DNA of 64,000 bases from Littorina saxatilis (Eukaryota; Mollusca; Gastropoda; Littorinimorpha; Littorinidae). The stretch covers positions 29,750,515 to 29,814,514 of the forward strand of contig NC_090261.1 in NCBI RefSeq assembly GCF_037325665.1, given 5' to 3'. A program made the translations under genes and the position numbers. Below are positions 1 to 13,800 of the stretch, piece by piece. Under the pieces are notes generated by a model. It ran no database searches. It saw only the letters and a program-made list of their open reading frames with translations, and was not told the DNA's origin. How positions within the stretch are numbered: position 1 is the stretch's first letter; every line of letters begins with the position of its first letter.

Positions 1-3656
<3,656 letters not shown>

Positions 3657-3794
3657 ACGCAGAGCAATGGTCACGACAGTCTTGTCTTCTGCATGTTCAC
3701 AGCAAATATATCAAAACCAAGCCGGAGTTGTTTTTTTACGCGAGACATTGTAGGTGAATGTGCAGAAGTTTGTAAATACTTGATCAGTTGATGA

Positions 3795-3800
3795 AATAAA
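3795..3800 (+). terminator. RTF1 polyadenylation signal
   Basis: A canonical AATAAA lies 139 bases after the RTF1 stop codon in AT-rich sequence. It is the first such hexamer downstream and ends about 100 bases before the DIRS insertion, so the transcript probably ends before the element. Confidence 0.6.
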
Positions 3801-3902
3801 ATATTAATTACTTGATGATGAGATTCAAAATTTTTGTTGTCTGACTGAGGTTTAGGTGGTGAGTGCTACCTGTACTGTTGGTTTATGGTTTGTTCAGAAG
3901 TG

Positions 3903-4102
3903 ATTAAATTACATATCTTACCCAACTCACATATAGCAATTAACCCATAGTTCAGTGCTGATACCGCTGTACGCGTCCCCTTAGCAACAAGGAAGACGCC
4001 TCTAAAAAAGAGTGACCGAGACCCGTAAGGGTATCCAGGCCAGCCCGTAAGGGAGGCTGCCTTCCATATGCGCGCGCATATGCCGCCATCTTGTCATTCT
4101 AC
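3903..4102 (+). repeat. left inverted terminal repeat of the DIRS element
   Basis: Bases from about 3918 to 4102 are the exact reverse complement of 9419-9605, including the self-complementary CATATGCGCGCGCATATG. The outermost bases differ between the two arms, as expected for DIRS elements, and are instead complementary to the internal region at 9262-9350. Confidence 0.92.
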
Positions 4103-4336
4103 TCTCAGCGCTCAGTGGAGCTGGTCGTGTTTGGTACGCTCCGGCTGTGTTTTCAGCCTACTTGCTTGGTCTTCCAGACCTGGTTTGTGTTCCCCTTGGT
4201 GTCTTCTTGTCACCGGACTTCGCATTTGCTGTTGAGGTGAGATCTTTCCATTTTTTACCTGAATTTTGGCGGCATTGTTGGCTTGTTTTCGGACTTACAA
4301 AATTTTTTCCAAATTTGTTTGTGAGTTGTTTTCATC

Positions 4337-6235
4337 ATGGCCGACAATGCGGACGGGAAGAGGTCAACATCTAAACATGTAGCTGCTTCGCCCTCTCCTG
4401 TTAAGAAAAGCTCTAGAAGTTCTAGAAGTTCTAAAACGCACGGCGATACGCCCGTGTCTCTTTCGGGTTCAGAATCCAAAAAATGTAGTGATGTTGTTGT
4501 TGGCGTGCCCGGAGTTTCCGGTTCGTCTGCTAAACCTACGGAGAAGCCCTTGCTCGGGGTTAAGCATGTTGTAGGGGATGTCTCGCCTGTAGGTTCTGGG
4601 CTTGCATCTGCGGATTTTGCTTCTTTGCTTTTGACATTAAGCTCTCAGGTTTCGGCCTTAGCGGCTGAAGTTTCGTCAACTAAGGCGGAGATACGTGCGC
4701 TGCCGGCAGGTGTCGGTGGTACGTCGTCGCTGGCCAGTGTGCGTTTGCCTCCCTCTGCTACTGTTACGAGGGCGGACGTGCATGCGTCTCAGGATGGGAT
4801 TTCTCAGGCTCCCGTGGGGTCTCCGGCCGGTGTCCGTTCTTCTTCACAAGGTATGTGCACTCCACGTGAGCGTTGTCTTGAGGGAGTAGCCTCGGGTCTC
4901 ATCCCAGGTGAAAGTTCTGAAACATCGGCTGATATCCACCGCTTAGTCGGGGTGTCAGTGGGTGCGAAGGGCCCTGACAAGCGAACAGATGTTCCTATTC
5001 TTCCTGACCGTAGTCAGGTTGAAGGGCATCTGCTTCCGCCCAGGGGGCAGGAAGTTGGTGGTAGTATGGCTGGCTCTGGACTTGACTCTGTTAGTCAGTA
5101 CGGGGACCAGTCTCCGGAGTGCATGGAAGGGCACGAAGGCTACCTGGATGACGGTGCCGCCTCTCAGGCTGAAGGTGCTGGATTCTTTTTGCCACGGCAG
5201 CTGCCAGATGCGGTGGCTCTGGCGGCTGGAGTGGCTTCGAAATATCTCGAGGAGGAGGTGGCGGTGAACAAATCTCAGTTTGTCCATCCTCCTTCTGCCT
5301 TAGGGGATTTCAGGAGTGCTAAGGAACCGAAAAGTTCGTTCCGATTCCGGGAGTCCCCCTCTGTGGCGGTCGAGATGTCGAAGGTTTTTGCGAAAGGTCG
5401 AGCTATGTCCGATGCCTTTCCGCTGTTGTCACAGCATGGGGAGGCGCCGGAGGTGGTGGGCCCTTGGTTGGCTAAAGCGGGTCAGCACGTTCCTTGTTCT
5501 GCGCTCTCAAAGAGCTCTAAACTGTCGGTTCGTCCCGTCGCTCTACTTGACTCTTTCGCTTTGCCGAGATCAGTTCTACCGGTGACTCCGGAACTGCTTT
5601 CTCTGCGGGAGGACGGGTATGCCAGGGATAGATCAGTCCCTTACACGGAGTCTGCTCTTCAGGCTTTGGAGGAGACGGGTAGATCTCTGCTCGAGTTGGG
5701 TTCCGTCTCTAGTTCTCTCCAACGCTCTTTGTCTAGGTCTATCGCTTCATCGTTAGACCCGTTTGAGTTCCGTTACGACGCCTCCCAGGAGGATGTGACA
5801 ACTCTGTTGGCGACGCTTGCCAAGGTCTCTCAGGAACAATTGAGCTTGGCAGCCAGGCTTTACGGGCATGCTGTACATTCCCGCAGAACTGCCTTTTTGG
5901 CGGGTTCAAAGATCCGAGACAGGGGTACCATTGACAGACTTAAGGTATCCCCGTTTACGGAAGGGTCGCTGCTGGGTACTTCCTCTTTGGACGCTTTGCA
6001 GAAGGAAACCCAGGACGCTAGGGATCTGGCTATTGCAAGGATTGCTCACCAAGGCTTTCAGAAGGTTCAGAGCAAGCCTACCTCCCAGAGTAAGGCTCAG
6101 CCTTCTTCGTCTGGGGGGGGCAAGATGCAAAATCAGTCCACCTCTTTTCGGGGTAGGGGGCGAGGCGCGCCTTACCAGAAGAGAGGCTCCTTTGGGGGTT
6201 CTCGGGGGTCGGGGCACAAGCCTCACCCCCAATGA
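4337..6235 (+). CDS. Gag-like protein of the DIRS element (fossil element part)
   Basis: This open frame of 632 residues starts at the ATG after the left repeat and a 230-base leader. It is rich in serine, with a lysine/serine-rich N-terminus and an arginine/glycine-rich C-terminus (FRGRGRG) that could bind RNA. The position and composition fit the Gag-like first gene of DIRS elements. A related N-terminus is found in the second copy on the minus strand near 22058. Confidence 0.8.
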   Translation: MADNADGKRSTSKHVAASPSPVKKSSRSSRSSKTHGDTPVSLSGSESKKCSDVVVGVPGVSGSSAKPTEKPLLGVKHVVGDVSPVGSGLASADFASLLLTLSSQVSALAAEVSSTKAEIRALPAGVGGTSSLASVRLPPSATVTRADVHASQDGISQAPVGSPAGVRSSSQGMCTPRERCLEGVASGLIPGESSETSADIHRLVGVSVGAKGPDKRTDVPILPDRSQVEGHLLPPRGQEVGGSMAGSGLDSVSQYGDQSPECMEGHEGYLDDGAASQAEGAGFFLPRQLPDAVALAAGVASKYLEEEVAVNKSQFVHPPSALGDFRSAKEPKSSFRFRESPSVAVEMSKVFAKGRAMSDAFPLLSQHGEAPEVVGPWLAKAGQHVPCSALSKSSKLSVRPVALLDSFALPRSVLPVTPELLSLREDGYARDRSVPYTESALQALEETGRSLLELGSVSSSLQRSLSRSIASSLDPFEFRYDASQEDVTTLLATLAKVSQEQLSLAARLYGHAVHSRRTAFLAGSKIRDRGTIDRLKVSPFTEGSLLGTSSLDALQKETQDARDLAIARIAHQGFQKVQSKPTSQSKAQPSSSGGGKMQNQSTSFRGRGRGAPYQKRGSFGGSRGSGHKPHPQ

Positions 6236-9225
6236 GGGTCTCCCGAGCCACTATTCCCAGTAACCCCCGCCGTGGTGGCGGCGGGTGGCCCCTCCAGGGC
6301 CTTGGCCGCCTGGACACGCCTGGTGTCCAGCCGGTGGATTTTGGGAATAGTGCGTTCGGGATTCCGTCTCCTCTGGGCAGAGGGGAAGGCACCTCTGTCC
6401 AGGATACCTCCGCCTTTCAGATATCCCGCGGACCCGGAAGCCAAGTCAGCCGTTCATGCGGAGGTGGCTTCCCTACTCCTGAAGGGTGCGATAGAGGAGG
6501 TTCGAGATCGAGAGTCCCTCGGCTTTTACGGCAGGCTGTTCGTGGTGCCCAAAGCCTCAGGGGCATGGAGGCCTGTTTTGGACCTGTCCACCCTGAACAA
6601 ATACCTACGGGTAGTCAAGTTTGTCATGGAGACTCCTCTCTCTGTAAGGGAAGCTCTGCGTCCGGGAGATTGGGCCACGTCGGTGGATCTCACCGACGCA
6701 TATTTCCATGTGCTCATGCATGTTCAAGACAGGAAATGGCTGCGCTTTCTGTGGGGCGAGAAAGTGTTTCAATTTCGGGCACTCCCCTTCGGGCTTTCCC
6801 TGGCCCCCTGGATCTTCACGCTGGTCGTTCGCCAGCTTTGCTCCCTTGTCAGACAAGAGGGGGTACGCCTACGGGCGTATTTAGACGATTGGTTGAATCT
6901 GCATCAGGACCAGTGCATGTGCAGAACTCAGACTGCGAGGGTTCTCGACCTGGCGGCTCAGCTGGGCTTTACAGTCAATCTAGGGAAGTCAGAGTTAGAA
7001 CCATCCCAACGCTTCACTTACCTGGGCATGGATTTCGATACGGTGGAGTGGTTAGTCCGTCCCTCTCAAAAGAGGGTGGACAAGCTTCAGAACTTGGTTT
7101 GCTCGTTGAAAGGAAAGAGTGTGTCCACGGCCCGGGAGTTGTCCTCCCTACTGGGGCAGATGGAATCGATGGCTCCCCTTGTGCCTCTAGGCAGGGTCCA
7201 CAAGAGGCCGTTTCAGGCGGCTTTGAGGAGGCAGTGGGACCAAGCCTCTCAGGGCTGGAATGTTCGCATAGGACTGGGGAGTTGGTTCAGCAACACTACA
7301 AGTGTCTGGCTGCTCCCCTGGGTCTCTCAGGGTGTTCCGATCGTTCCTCCGGCGCCGGAGAACATTCTTGTTACAGATGCATCCATGACAGGCTGGGGTG
7401 CTCATCTGGCCGATCAGACAGCCTCAGGTCTGTGGGATCTCTCCCTAGCTCCACAGCACATAAACGTGCTGGAGCTGGAGGCTGTGTCTCTGGGTTTACA
7501 GGCTTTCCTGCCGCTTCTGGGGGGCAGTCATGTTCAAGTCCACACGGACAATACGACTGTGGCCGCTTACATAAATCGGCAGGGGGGCACACGCTCGCAG
7601 AAGCTGTCGGAGAGCGCTTGCCGTCTGTTGGTTTGGTGCAGCTCGCACAACATACTTCTCTCAGCGAAGTACCTGAAGGGCACGCTCAATGTTTTGGCGG
7701 ATGCCCTCAGTCGGGGGGACAAGGTTCTGCACTCAGAATGGACCCTCTCCCAACAGGCGTTGGACCGCCTTTGGGTTCAAGTAGACAAGCCTTGCATAGA
7801 TCTGTTTGCAACGAGATTCTCCACCAGGCTTCCCCTTTTCGTCTCACCGTTCCCGGACCCTCTGGCGTGGGCGGTGAACGCGTTGGATCTGGATTGGTCA
7901 AATCTGCAGGCTTACGCTTTTCCTCCGTTTTGCCTGCTAGGGAAGGTAGTAAGAAAAGTGGATCTGGAAAAGCCAGCGCTGGTGCTGGTTGCTCCTCTTT
8001 GGCCCAGCCAGCACTGGTATCCGGACCTTCTGCGGCTGGCAGTGCGCCCACCCATTCCTCTAGGCGTTCGAAGGGGCGACCTGTTACAGCCCAGGTCAGG
8101 GGTCCCGCACGAGAATCCGCAAGCGTTGCAGCTTCACGGCTGGATTCTGTCAGAATCGCTCTGCGTCGTGCCGGGGCCTCGGCCACAACTTTGAAACTGG
8201 TACAGAAAGCACACAGAGACTCAACTAGCTCCGTTTACTCTTCTCATTGGGCTGCATGGGCCAAGTGGTGCTCTGAGAATAAGGTTCAACATCTTTCCCC
8301 AAGGTCCATGGAGGTAGCCAACCACCTCTCTTGGTTGGCTAGTAGGGGGGTCTCTCCTTCTTCACTGCGAGTTAGAAGGTCTGCGATTTCTTCCACTCTT
8401 AGACAGCTCGGTCGCAAGATCAATCTTGACGGTGTCATTTCAAGCGTGCTTAAGGGAGCTGCCCTTGACGCAGCTCTCTCAAGATCACAGCTCCCTGCCT
8501 GGGATCTGTTTGTGGTTCTCCGTTTCCTTGCATCGGAGGACTTTGAGCCTCTCCGGTTGGCTAGTTTACCTAATTTGACGAGAAAAACTCTGTTTTTGGT
8601 CTTGCTTGCCACGGCTAGGAGGGGTAGCGAGGTGCACGCACTTTCTGGTCTCGCTAAAGATATTTCCCTGGAGAGGGATGGCTCCTACTCTTTGAGATTT
8701 ACGTCTAATTTTCTCGCTAAAAATCAAAAGCCCGGTCAGGCTTCGCCTTGCATTCGTATTCCACCCTTGAGCGATATACTCGCTCCTGGAGACCCCGATC
8801 TGTCAAATTGTCCTGTCAGGGCGTTAAGCAGCTACCTGTCTAGGTCTTCGCCGATTCGCTCGGAAACTCAGAAATTATTGTTTATATCCCTCAACACTGT
8901 GCGAGCGAAGGATATCTCGAAGGTCACCTTGACTAAATGGGTTTCACTGACCATTAAGCAAGCGTATGGATGGTGGCAACGCCAGTCCGGCGAGGTCAGG
9001 GCGGTGCTTCCTCTTACGTCAGCCAGGACGCACGAAGCGAGGGCTTGGGCGTCTTCTGTGGCCGTGCTTCGCTCAGGGCGCCTATCAGAGGTCCTGGCAG
9101 CGGCTTATTGGAAATCTGAGGACGTGTTCATCAATTTTTATTTGAGAGACATTGCTGCAAGGCGGCAAGATGGCAGTGCGGCTTTGCCGGCTCTCGTGGC
9201 TGCAGGGCAGGTCCTGCGGTCTTAA
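6232..9225 (+). CDS. frame encoding the tyrosine recombinase of the DIRS element
   Basis: The recognisable recombinase lies in the last 350 or so residues (from about 8150). It has the expected active-site series: an arginine in ARRGSEVHAL, HEAR (HxxR) and a tyrosine in INFYLRD. The first 600 or more residues run across the reverse transcriptase in another phase and are glycine/serine-rich, with no domain I recognise. The first ATG of this frame overlaps the Gag stop as ATGA. Whether the long N-terminal part is made is not known. Confidence 0.8.
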   Translation: MRVSRATIPSNPRRGGGGWPLQGLGRLDTPGVQPVDFGNSAFGIPSPLGRGEGTSVQDTSAFQISRGPGSQVSRSCGGGFPTPEGCDRGGSRSRVPRLLRQAVRGAQSLRGMEACFGPVHPEQIPTGSQVCHGDSSLCKGSSASGRLGHVGGSHRRIFPCAHACSRQEMAALSVGRESVSISGTPLRAFPGPLDLHAGRSPALLPCQTRGGTPTGVFRRLVESASGPVHVQNSDCEGSRPGGSAGLYSQSREVRVRTIPTLHLPGHGFRYGGVVSPSLSKEGGQASELGLLVERKECVHGPGVVLPTGADGIDGSPCASRQGPQEAVSGGFEEAVGPSLSGLECSHRTGELVQQHYKCLAAPLGLSGCSDRSSGAGEHSCYRCIHDRLGCSSGRSDSLRSVGSLPSSTAHKRAGAGGCVSGFTGFPAASGGQSCSSPHGQYDCGRLHKSAGGHTLAEAVGERLPSVGLVQLAQHTSLSEVPEGHAQCFGGCPQSGGQGSALRMDPLPTGVGPPLGSSRQALHRSVCNEILHQASPFRLTVPGPSGVGGERVGSGLVKSAGLRFSSVLPAREGSKKSGSGKASAGAGCSSLAQPALVSGPSAAGSAPTHSSRRSKGRPVTAQVRGPARESASVAASRLDSVRIALRRAGASATTLKLVQKAHRDSTSSVYSSHWAAWAKWCSENKVQHLSPRSMEVANHLSWLASRGVSPSSLRVRRSAISSTLRQLGRKINLDGVISSVLKGAALDAALSRSQLPAWDLFVVLRFLASEDFEPLRLASLPNLTRKTLFLVLLATARRGSEVHALSGLAKDISLERDGSYSLRFTSNFLAKNQKPGQASPCIRIPPLSDILAPGDPDLSNCPVRALSSYLSRSSPIRSETQKLLFISLNTVRAKDISKVTLTKWVSLTIKQAYGWWQRQSGEVRAVLPLTSARTHEARAWASSVAVLRSGRLSEVLAAAYWKSEDVFINFYLRDIAARRQDGSAALPALVAAGQVLRS
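6272..8194 (+). CDS. reverse transcriptase / RNase H / DAM-methylase-like protein of the DIRS element
   Basis: This 640-residue frame has, in order, a reverse transcriptase with the YLDDW catalytic box, an RNase H region with VTDASMTGWGAH, and a C-terminal block (IDLFATR ... AYAFPPF) like the DAM-methylase-like domain typical of DIRS elements. It overlaps the recombinase frame over its whole length in another phase. Such overlap is known in the family. The frame is open throughout. Confidence 0.9.
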   Translation: MVAAGGPSRALAAWTRLVSSRWILGIVRSGFRLLWAEGKAPLSRIPPPFRYPADPEAKSAVHAEVASLLLKGAIEEVRDRESLGFYGRLFVVPKASGAWRPVLDLSTLNKYLRVVKFVMETPLSVREALRPGDWATSVDLTDAYFHVLMHVQDRKWLRFLWGEKVFQFRALPFGLSLAPWIFTLVVRQLCSLVRQEGVRLRAYLDDWLNLHQDQCMCRTQTARVLDLAAQLGFTVNLGKSELEPSQRFTYLGMDFDTVEWLVRPSQKRVDKLQNLVCSLKGKSVSTARELSSLLGQMESMAPLVPLGRVHKRPFQAALRRQWDQASQGWNVRIGLGSWFSNTTSVWLLPWVSQGVPIVPPAPENILVTDASMTGWGAHLADQTASGLWDLSLAPQHINVLELEAVSLGLQAFLPLLGGSHVQVHTDNTTVAAYINRQGGTRSQKLSESACRLLVWCSSHNILLSAKYLKGTLNVLADALSRGDKVLHSEWTLSQQALDRLWVQVDKPCIDLFATRFSTRLPLFVSPFPDPLAWAVNALDLDWSNLQAYAFPPFCLLGKVVRKVDLEKPALVLVAPLWPSQHWYPDLLRLAVRPPIPLGVRRGDLLQPRSGVPHENPQALQLHGWILSESLCVVPGPRPQL

Positions 9226-9261
9226 GTTGGTAAGTACCCTCCTCCTATAGTAGCAATCTGC

Positions 9262-9350
9262 TATATGTGAGTTGGGTAAGATATGTAATTTAATTAAAAA
9301 TTTTAGTAATAAATTTTCATTTGATTAATATACTTACCCAACTCACATCG
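9262..9350 (+). repeat. internal complementary region of the DIRS element
   Basis: Bases 9262-9296 are the reverse complement of the left outer end (from 3903), and 9293-9350 the reverse complement of the right outer end (to 9645). They meet at a shared ATT/AAT. In DIRS-1 this region is thought to template completion of the ends and a circular intermediate. Confidence 0.9.
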
Positions 9351-9418
9351 TTTATTCCCTCCCGCCTCCCCGCTGTGGGGGGTATGGGGGTCTAAAAAAG
9401 TAGTGAGTTGGGCTTCGT

Positions 9419-9645
9419 GTAGAATGACAAGATGGCGGCATATGCGCGCGCATATGGAAGGCAGCCTCCCTTACGGGCTGGCCTGGATACCCTTACGGGT
9501 CTCGGTCACTCTTTTTTAGAGGCGTCTTCCTTGTTGCTAAGGGGACGCGTACAGCGGTATCAGCACTGAACTATGGGTTAATTGCTATATGTGAGTTGGG
9601 TAAGTATATTAATCAAATGAAAATTTATTACTAAAATTTTTAATT
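9419..9645 (-). repeat. right inverted terminal repeat of the DIRS element
   Basis: Reverse complement of the left arm over about 190 bases, with no difference seen. The outer 50 bases instead match the internal complementary region. The same ends recur on the second copy at 16921-22493. Confidence 0.92.
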
Positions 9646-9662
9646 TTCAATCTCATGTCTTA

Positions 9663-9685
9663 ACACACACACACACACACACACA
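9663..9685. repeat. (CA)n microsatellite
   Basis: A short perfect CA run just outside the right end of the DIRS element. Confidence 0.9.
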
Positions 9686-9805
9686 ATCAGATCATTACTG
9701 TTTTCACTGCATATAATTGCAGGTAGTTAGCATACACTATCAACATAAACATAGATCTGCATGCTTGACTTTTCTGAATGTCAGTTTTGGTTTTGAACTT
9801 TTCTG

Positions 9806-10173
9806 TTCCAATCTCACTGCCATTGGTGCCAATCTCACTGCCATTGCTTCCAATCTCACTGCCATTGGTTCCAATCTCGCTGCCATTGGTTCCAATCTCA
9901 CTGCCATTGGTTCCATGGTTCCAATCTCGCTGCCATTGGTTCCAATCTCACTGCCATTGGTTCCAATCTCACTGCCATTGTTTCCAATCTCGCTGCCATT
10001 GGTTCCAATCTCACTGCCATTGGTTCCAATCTCACTGCCATTGGTTCCAATCTCACTGCCATTGGTTCCAATCTCACTACCATTGGTTCCAATCTCGCTG
10101 CCATTGGTTCCAATCTCACTGCCATTGGTTCCAATCTCACTGCCATTGGTTCCAATCTCGCTGCCATTGGTTC
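9806..10173. repeat. 21-bp minisatellite, about 17 copies
   Basis: The unit TTCCAATCTCACTGCCATTGG is repeated head to tail with few substitutions (A/G at one site, occasional C/T). One unit is irregular near 9912. Because 21 is divisible by three, the array is open in several frames on both strands; this is a composition effect and not evidence of a gene. It lies between the DIRS element and the ZW10 stop codon and could be part of the ZW10 3' UTR or the intergenic spacer. The rest of 9686-10887 is AT-rich with nothing I can name. Confidence 0.9.
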
Positions 10174-10887
10174 AACATGACTCACCAACAGCACTGCATG
10201 CCACAATGAATTGCAGAAATCAACAAAATGTAAAACGTATTGCAAAAGATTATGCTGTACAGAGATAATCAAGTCTGCTGACAGAAAATAAAAAACAAAA
10301 GGTATGCATACTTGTTCGTATAACACAGCACCATTGCAAAAGTAACAAAAAATCAAGCATTTTAACAGTTAGGAAAGATACACAAGAGCAATAGATTTAT
10401 CTTAAACACCTACAAGGATGATAAATACAAATGAAATGTGATCCTGAAACTGAAAGGCATTTTTGCTGAAGAATGGAGGGGAAATGGCATGAAAGGAAGT
10501 ATCATGCACTGCAGCATTAAACAATAATCTATACATCATCTCCTTTCGTAAAAATTTGGAGTTAAAACATGTTTTCTTTCATGTCAATTTTTTCAATAAC
10601 AACCTACCATGGGTAGTACTTCCACAACCAATCAAGGTTTTGCCCAGTTTAAGCGCCACAAACTTTGGTCAGCACTTAACCCCATCAAAGGATCACCTGA
10701 TAATCTGTCCACACCACTGCCCATGTGTAACCGCAACACATGGTCATGTTCACAGCCAAAGTTTATGTCATGCACACAAGCTCCATACAGGCTAATATCA
10801 TTCTGCTGTGAGAATCCATTCAGTCAAGCCCCAAGAATTCCAATCCCTGAAAGAGTAGTAAATACCTTGGTCAAGATTTTTTCTCCT

Positions 10888-13800
10888 CTATTTCATCTTT
10901 GCTAACACTCCTGCACGTCTGTCTGTGTTTTGGAAAAGAGCTCTGATGAGCTGCTTCAGTTCATTAGGTGGAAACTCGGCAGCAAGCGGTCCCATGCCCT
11001 CGGCCCAACGGTCGGCAATTTCTTGCAAGCTGCCGTTGAGAACCATCTGAATCTCTGTGAATTTGGCATACTTTGGAACATGCCTGTGTAAATCCACTTT
11101 AGCTTTGCTGCTGGCACTCTTGCTTTCGCTGTCATCCTTGTCTGTGAGGAAGAGTACCGCCCCTTTCTTGTCAACGAGTTTCAACAGCATGAAGAGTTTG
11201 CGAGCAGCTTCGGAGGAAATGTCTTCCAGGGATGTGATGCTGTCCATGACTTGCGTGATCAGCGAGTTGAAAAGACTACCTGGTATTGGTAACAACAGAG
11301 AGGGAGGGGAATAAATTACAGCAATGTGTCACTGAAATAGAGAAATGGATCAGATCCACATTTTGCCAAAATTCAAAATTTGTGGAGATTGGTTTACATA
11401 TATTCTGCCAATCAAAAAACACAGCCCCCAAAATACAGACAGAGATAATGTTACCTGATTCAGTTTTGTCCATGACGCACACAAATTAGCACAAGACACA
11501 AAGATATAAGCCTATGGATAAAGATCAAATGGTCAGGGCACAGTTTACAAACAGGTTATGAAGGCAAGTGCGCAGATCAATGCATAAAAACTACACGGAA
11601 AGTGGCTCCTGCTCTAGCACCATGGGTCTCCCTGAGTCAATCTGGTAAGTACATAAACCTTGATGCTCTTTTCAACACATCCTGTGTGATTACAGGAGAA
11701 TGTGCACTCACCTATAGCTTTGCGGTAAACTGAAGAAGGAAGAACATCCTGCCAGACTTTCTGCAGGTGTGTCAGCTGATGCAGTGACTGCTTCAATGAC
11801 CGCTCTGCTGACGCATAGTTGGCTTCTTCATCTACGGCTGTGAAACCTGTTTTTCAAGGAAAGAGAAAAGTCAGCCACAGTTATTTTCTCCAGTCATTCA
11901 ATATACTGCTGAAAACTTAACTCTACACCAAATCTCAGCCCAAAGGACAACACCCCGCCACCAAGGCATGGCACTCTTAGTCTTACTAGATCAGATTCTC
12001 TTCTCCAGTCTACTAGTTTTTATTAGCGTGTCCCAACCATTGTGTCAAAACAAGTTCATTCTACCCCTGCCCCCCCCCTCCCCCTACACACACTCACATA
12101 GTTTCTTGACTATAGGAACTCACACACTTTTTGAACAAGAGAAAGGATCAAATGTTCTGGTAGAGTTTAGCCTTGGAGAAAAAGACTATGGGTCATTTGA
12201 ACCCCTGAATTCAGTTCTGATGGGACATAATGGAAGGCAGGGCGGGGTGGTTCAGGCAATATCTATATGCATGGACAAAAAATTGTGAAAACAGGTGTCA
12301 CCCGAGTTTAACATTTCTGTTACTAAATTGTACATAAAGGGGCAAAGTGGTATGTAATCTTCATGCACCCTTTGCCTAACTGAAGGGTCATTTTTGGTCA
12401 TTTCCAGATTTTATATGCCAATGTGTGCTAGAAAACCGAACCCTGCAATGTTAATCTATTAACTAATTTATTGTGGTTGTTAGGCCAAAACGCAAGCAAG
12501 AATCAATGAATCAATGTAATCCTAGACTTTGTTCTTTTTTTAGTATAACGTTATTTGCTGTCCGTCCTCTTCTTTACTGACTTCTTTGTTCTCTTTCGGT
12601 CGTCTCTCCTTGTATTGGGTGGACTGGGTGGCCGAGTGGTAACGCACTTGCGCTCGGAAGCGAGAGGTTGCGAGTTCGACCCTGGGTCAGGGCGTTAGCA
12701 ATTTTCTCCCCCCTTTCCTAACCTAGGTGGTGGGTTCAAGTGCTAGTCTTTCGGATGAGACGAAAAACCGAGGTCCCTTCGTGTACACTACATTGGGGTG
12801 TGCACGTTAAAGATCCCACGATTGACAAAAGGGTCTTTCCTGGCAAAATTGTATAGGCATAGATAAAAAATGTCCACCAAAATACCCGTGTGACTTGGAA
12901 TAATAGGCCGTGAAAAGTAGGATATGCGCCGAAATGGCTGCGATCTGCTGGTCGATGTGAATGCGTGATGTATTGTGTAAAAAAATTCCATCTCACACGG
13001 CATAAATAGATCCCTGCGCCTTGAGTCCGAGTCTGGAGATACGCGCGCGATATAAGACTTCATATATAATAATATTAATATTGTATTTGCTGATGAAGAC
13101 AATCGTCTAAACCGGTCGGTGTTTGTGTACATGTTTCTGGTACATAAACTCGCATCTGCTGGTCAGCGTGCATTTCCCTCCGCGGGCCCCTCCGTCTGGA
13201 ACTCCCTGTCGCTTGAGCTTTGCCAGAGCCCCTCTCTTGACGCGTTCAAGAGTAGGTTGAAGACTCAGTTCTTCCAGTAGCTGGCTGCGACTTTCATGTT
13301 CGACGTGATGTGTTGTGCCCCAAAAGACATTCTTGTGCTGTGCTCTGTGAGAGGTGTTTTCTTTGTGCTTAATATTAGTTTGTTTGGACCTAGCTATTGA
13401 TGTGTACATTGTTGTTAAACAGTTGTTTGTTGTATGTTTATCAGGGTTTGCTAGTGTGTGATAGGGTTCGTGTCCGTCTGTAGATGTTAGTTTCTTTGTT
13501 AGTCCTGTGTTGACAACTCTTCGACAAGCGCTTAGAACTGTACCCACGGAATACGCGCTATATAAGCTTCCTATTGATTGATTGATTGGTGAGTACATTT
13601 TCACTGTTATCTTGTTCAAGAATCAATGATCAACCACTTCTCACCGTCAGCCCCCTGTAAGTACTGCTCCAGAATGCCTTTCTGTGTGTTCATCTGGTCC
13701 AAGAAGCTGGAGGTGCCCAGGCCTCGAACCCCCGGGATCAGGTCGACGAAGGTGGAGCTGACATCTGCCGGCAGGCTGTGCTTGAACTGGTGACCCAGCG

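Larger units (their letters stand above)
3903..9645 (+). mobile_element. DIRS-type tyrosine-recombinase retrotransposon, looks whole
   Basis: The element is 5.74 kb long with inverted terminal repeats (3903-4102 and 9419-9645), an internal complementary region (9262-9350) and three long open frames: Gag-like, RT/RNase H/methylase-like and tyrosine recombinase. This is the layout of the DIRS-1 order. The repeat arms are identical over about 190 bases, which points to a young copy. It inserted between the 3' ends of RTF1 and ZW10 without touching either coding region. The shared end trinucleotide is ATT. Confidence 0.93.

Noticed and set aside
6526-8612. Several minus-strand frames under the DIRS genes
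   Set aside because: Shadow frames of GC-rich coding sequence; the plus strand carries clear RT, RNase H and recombinase motifs.
9717-10356. Overlapping long frames across 9717-10356 on both strands
   Set aside because: They only translate the 21-bp minisatellite; repeat units divisible by three keep all frames open.
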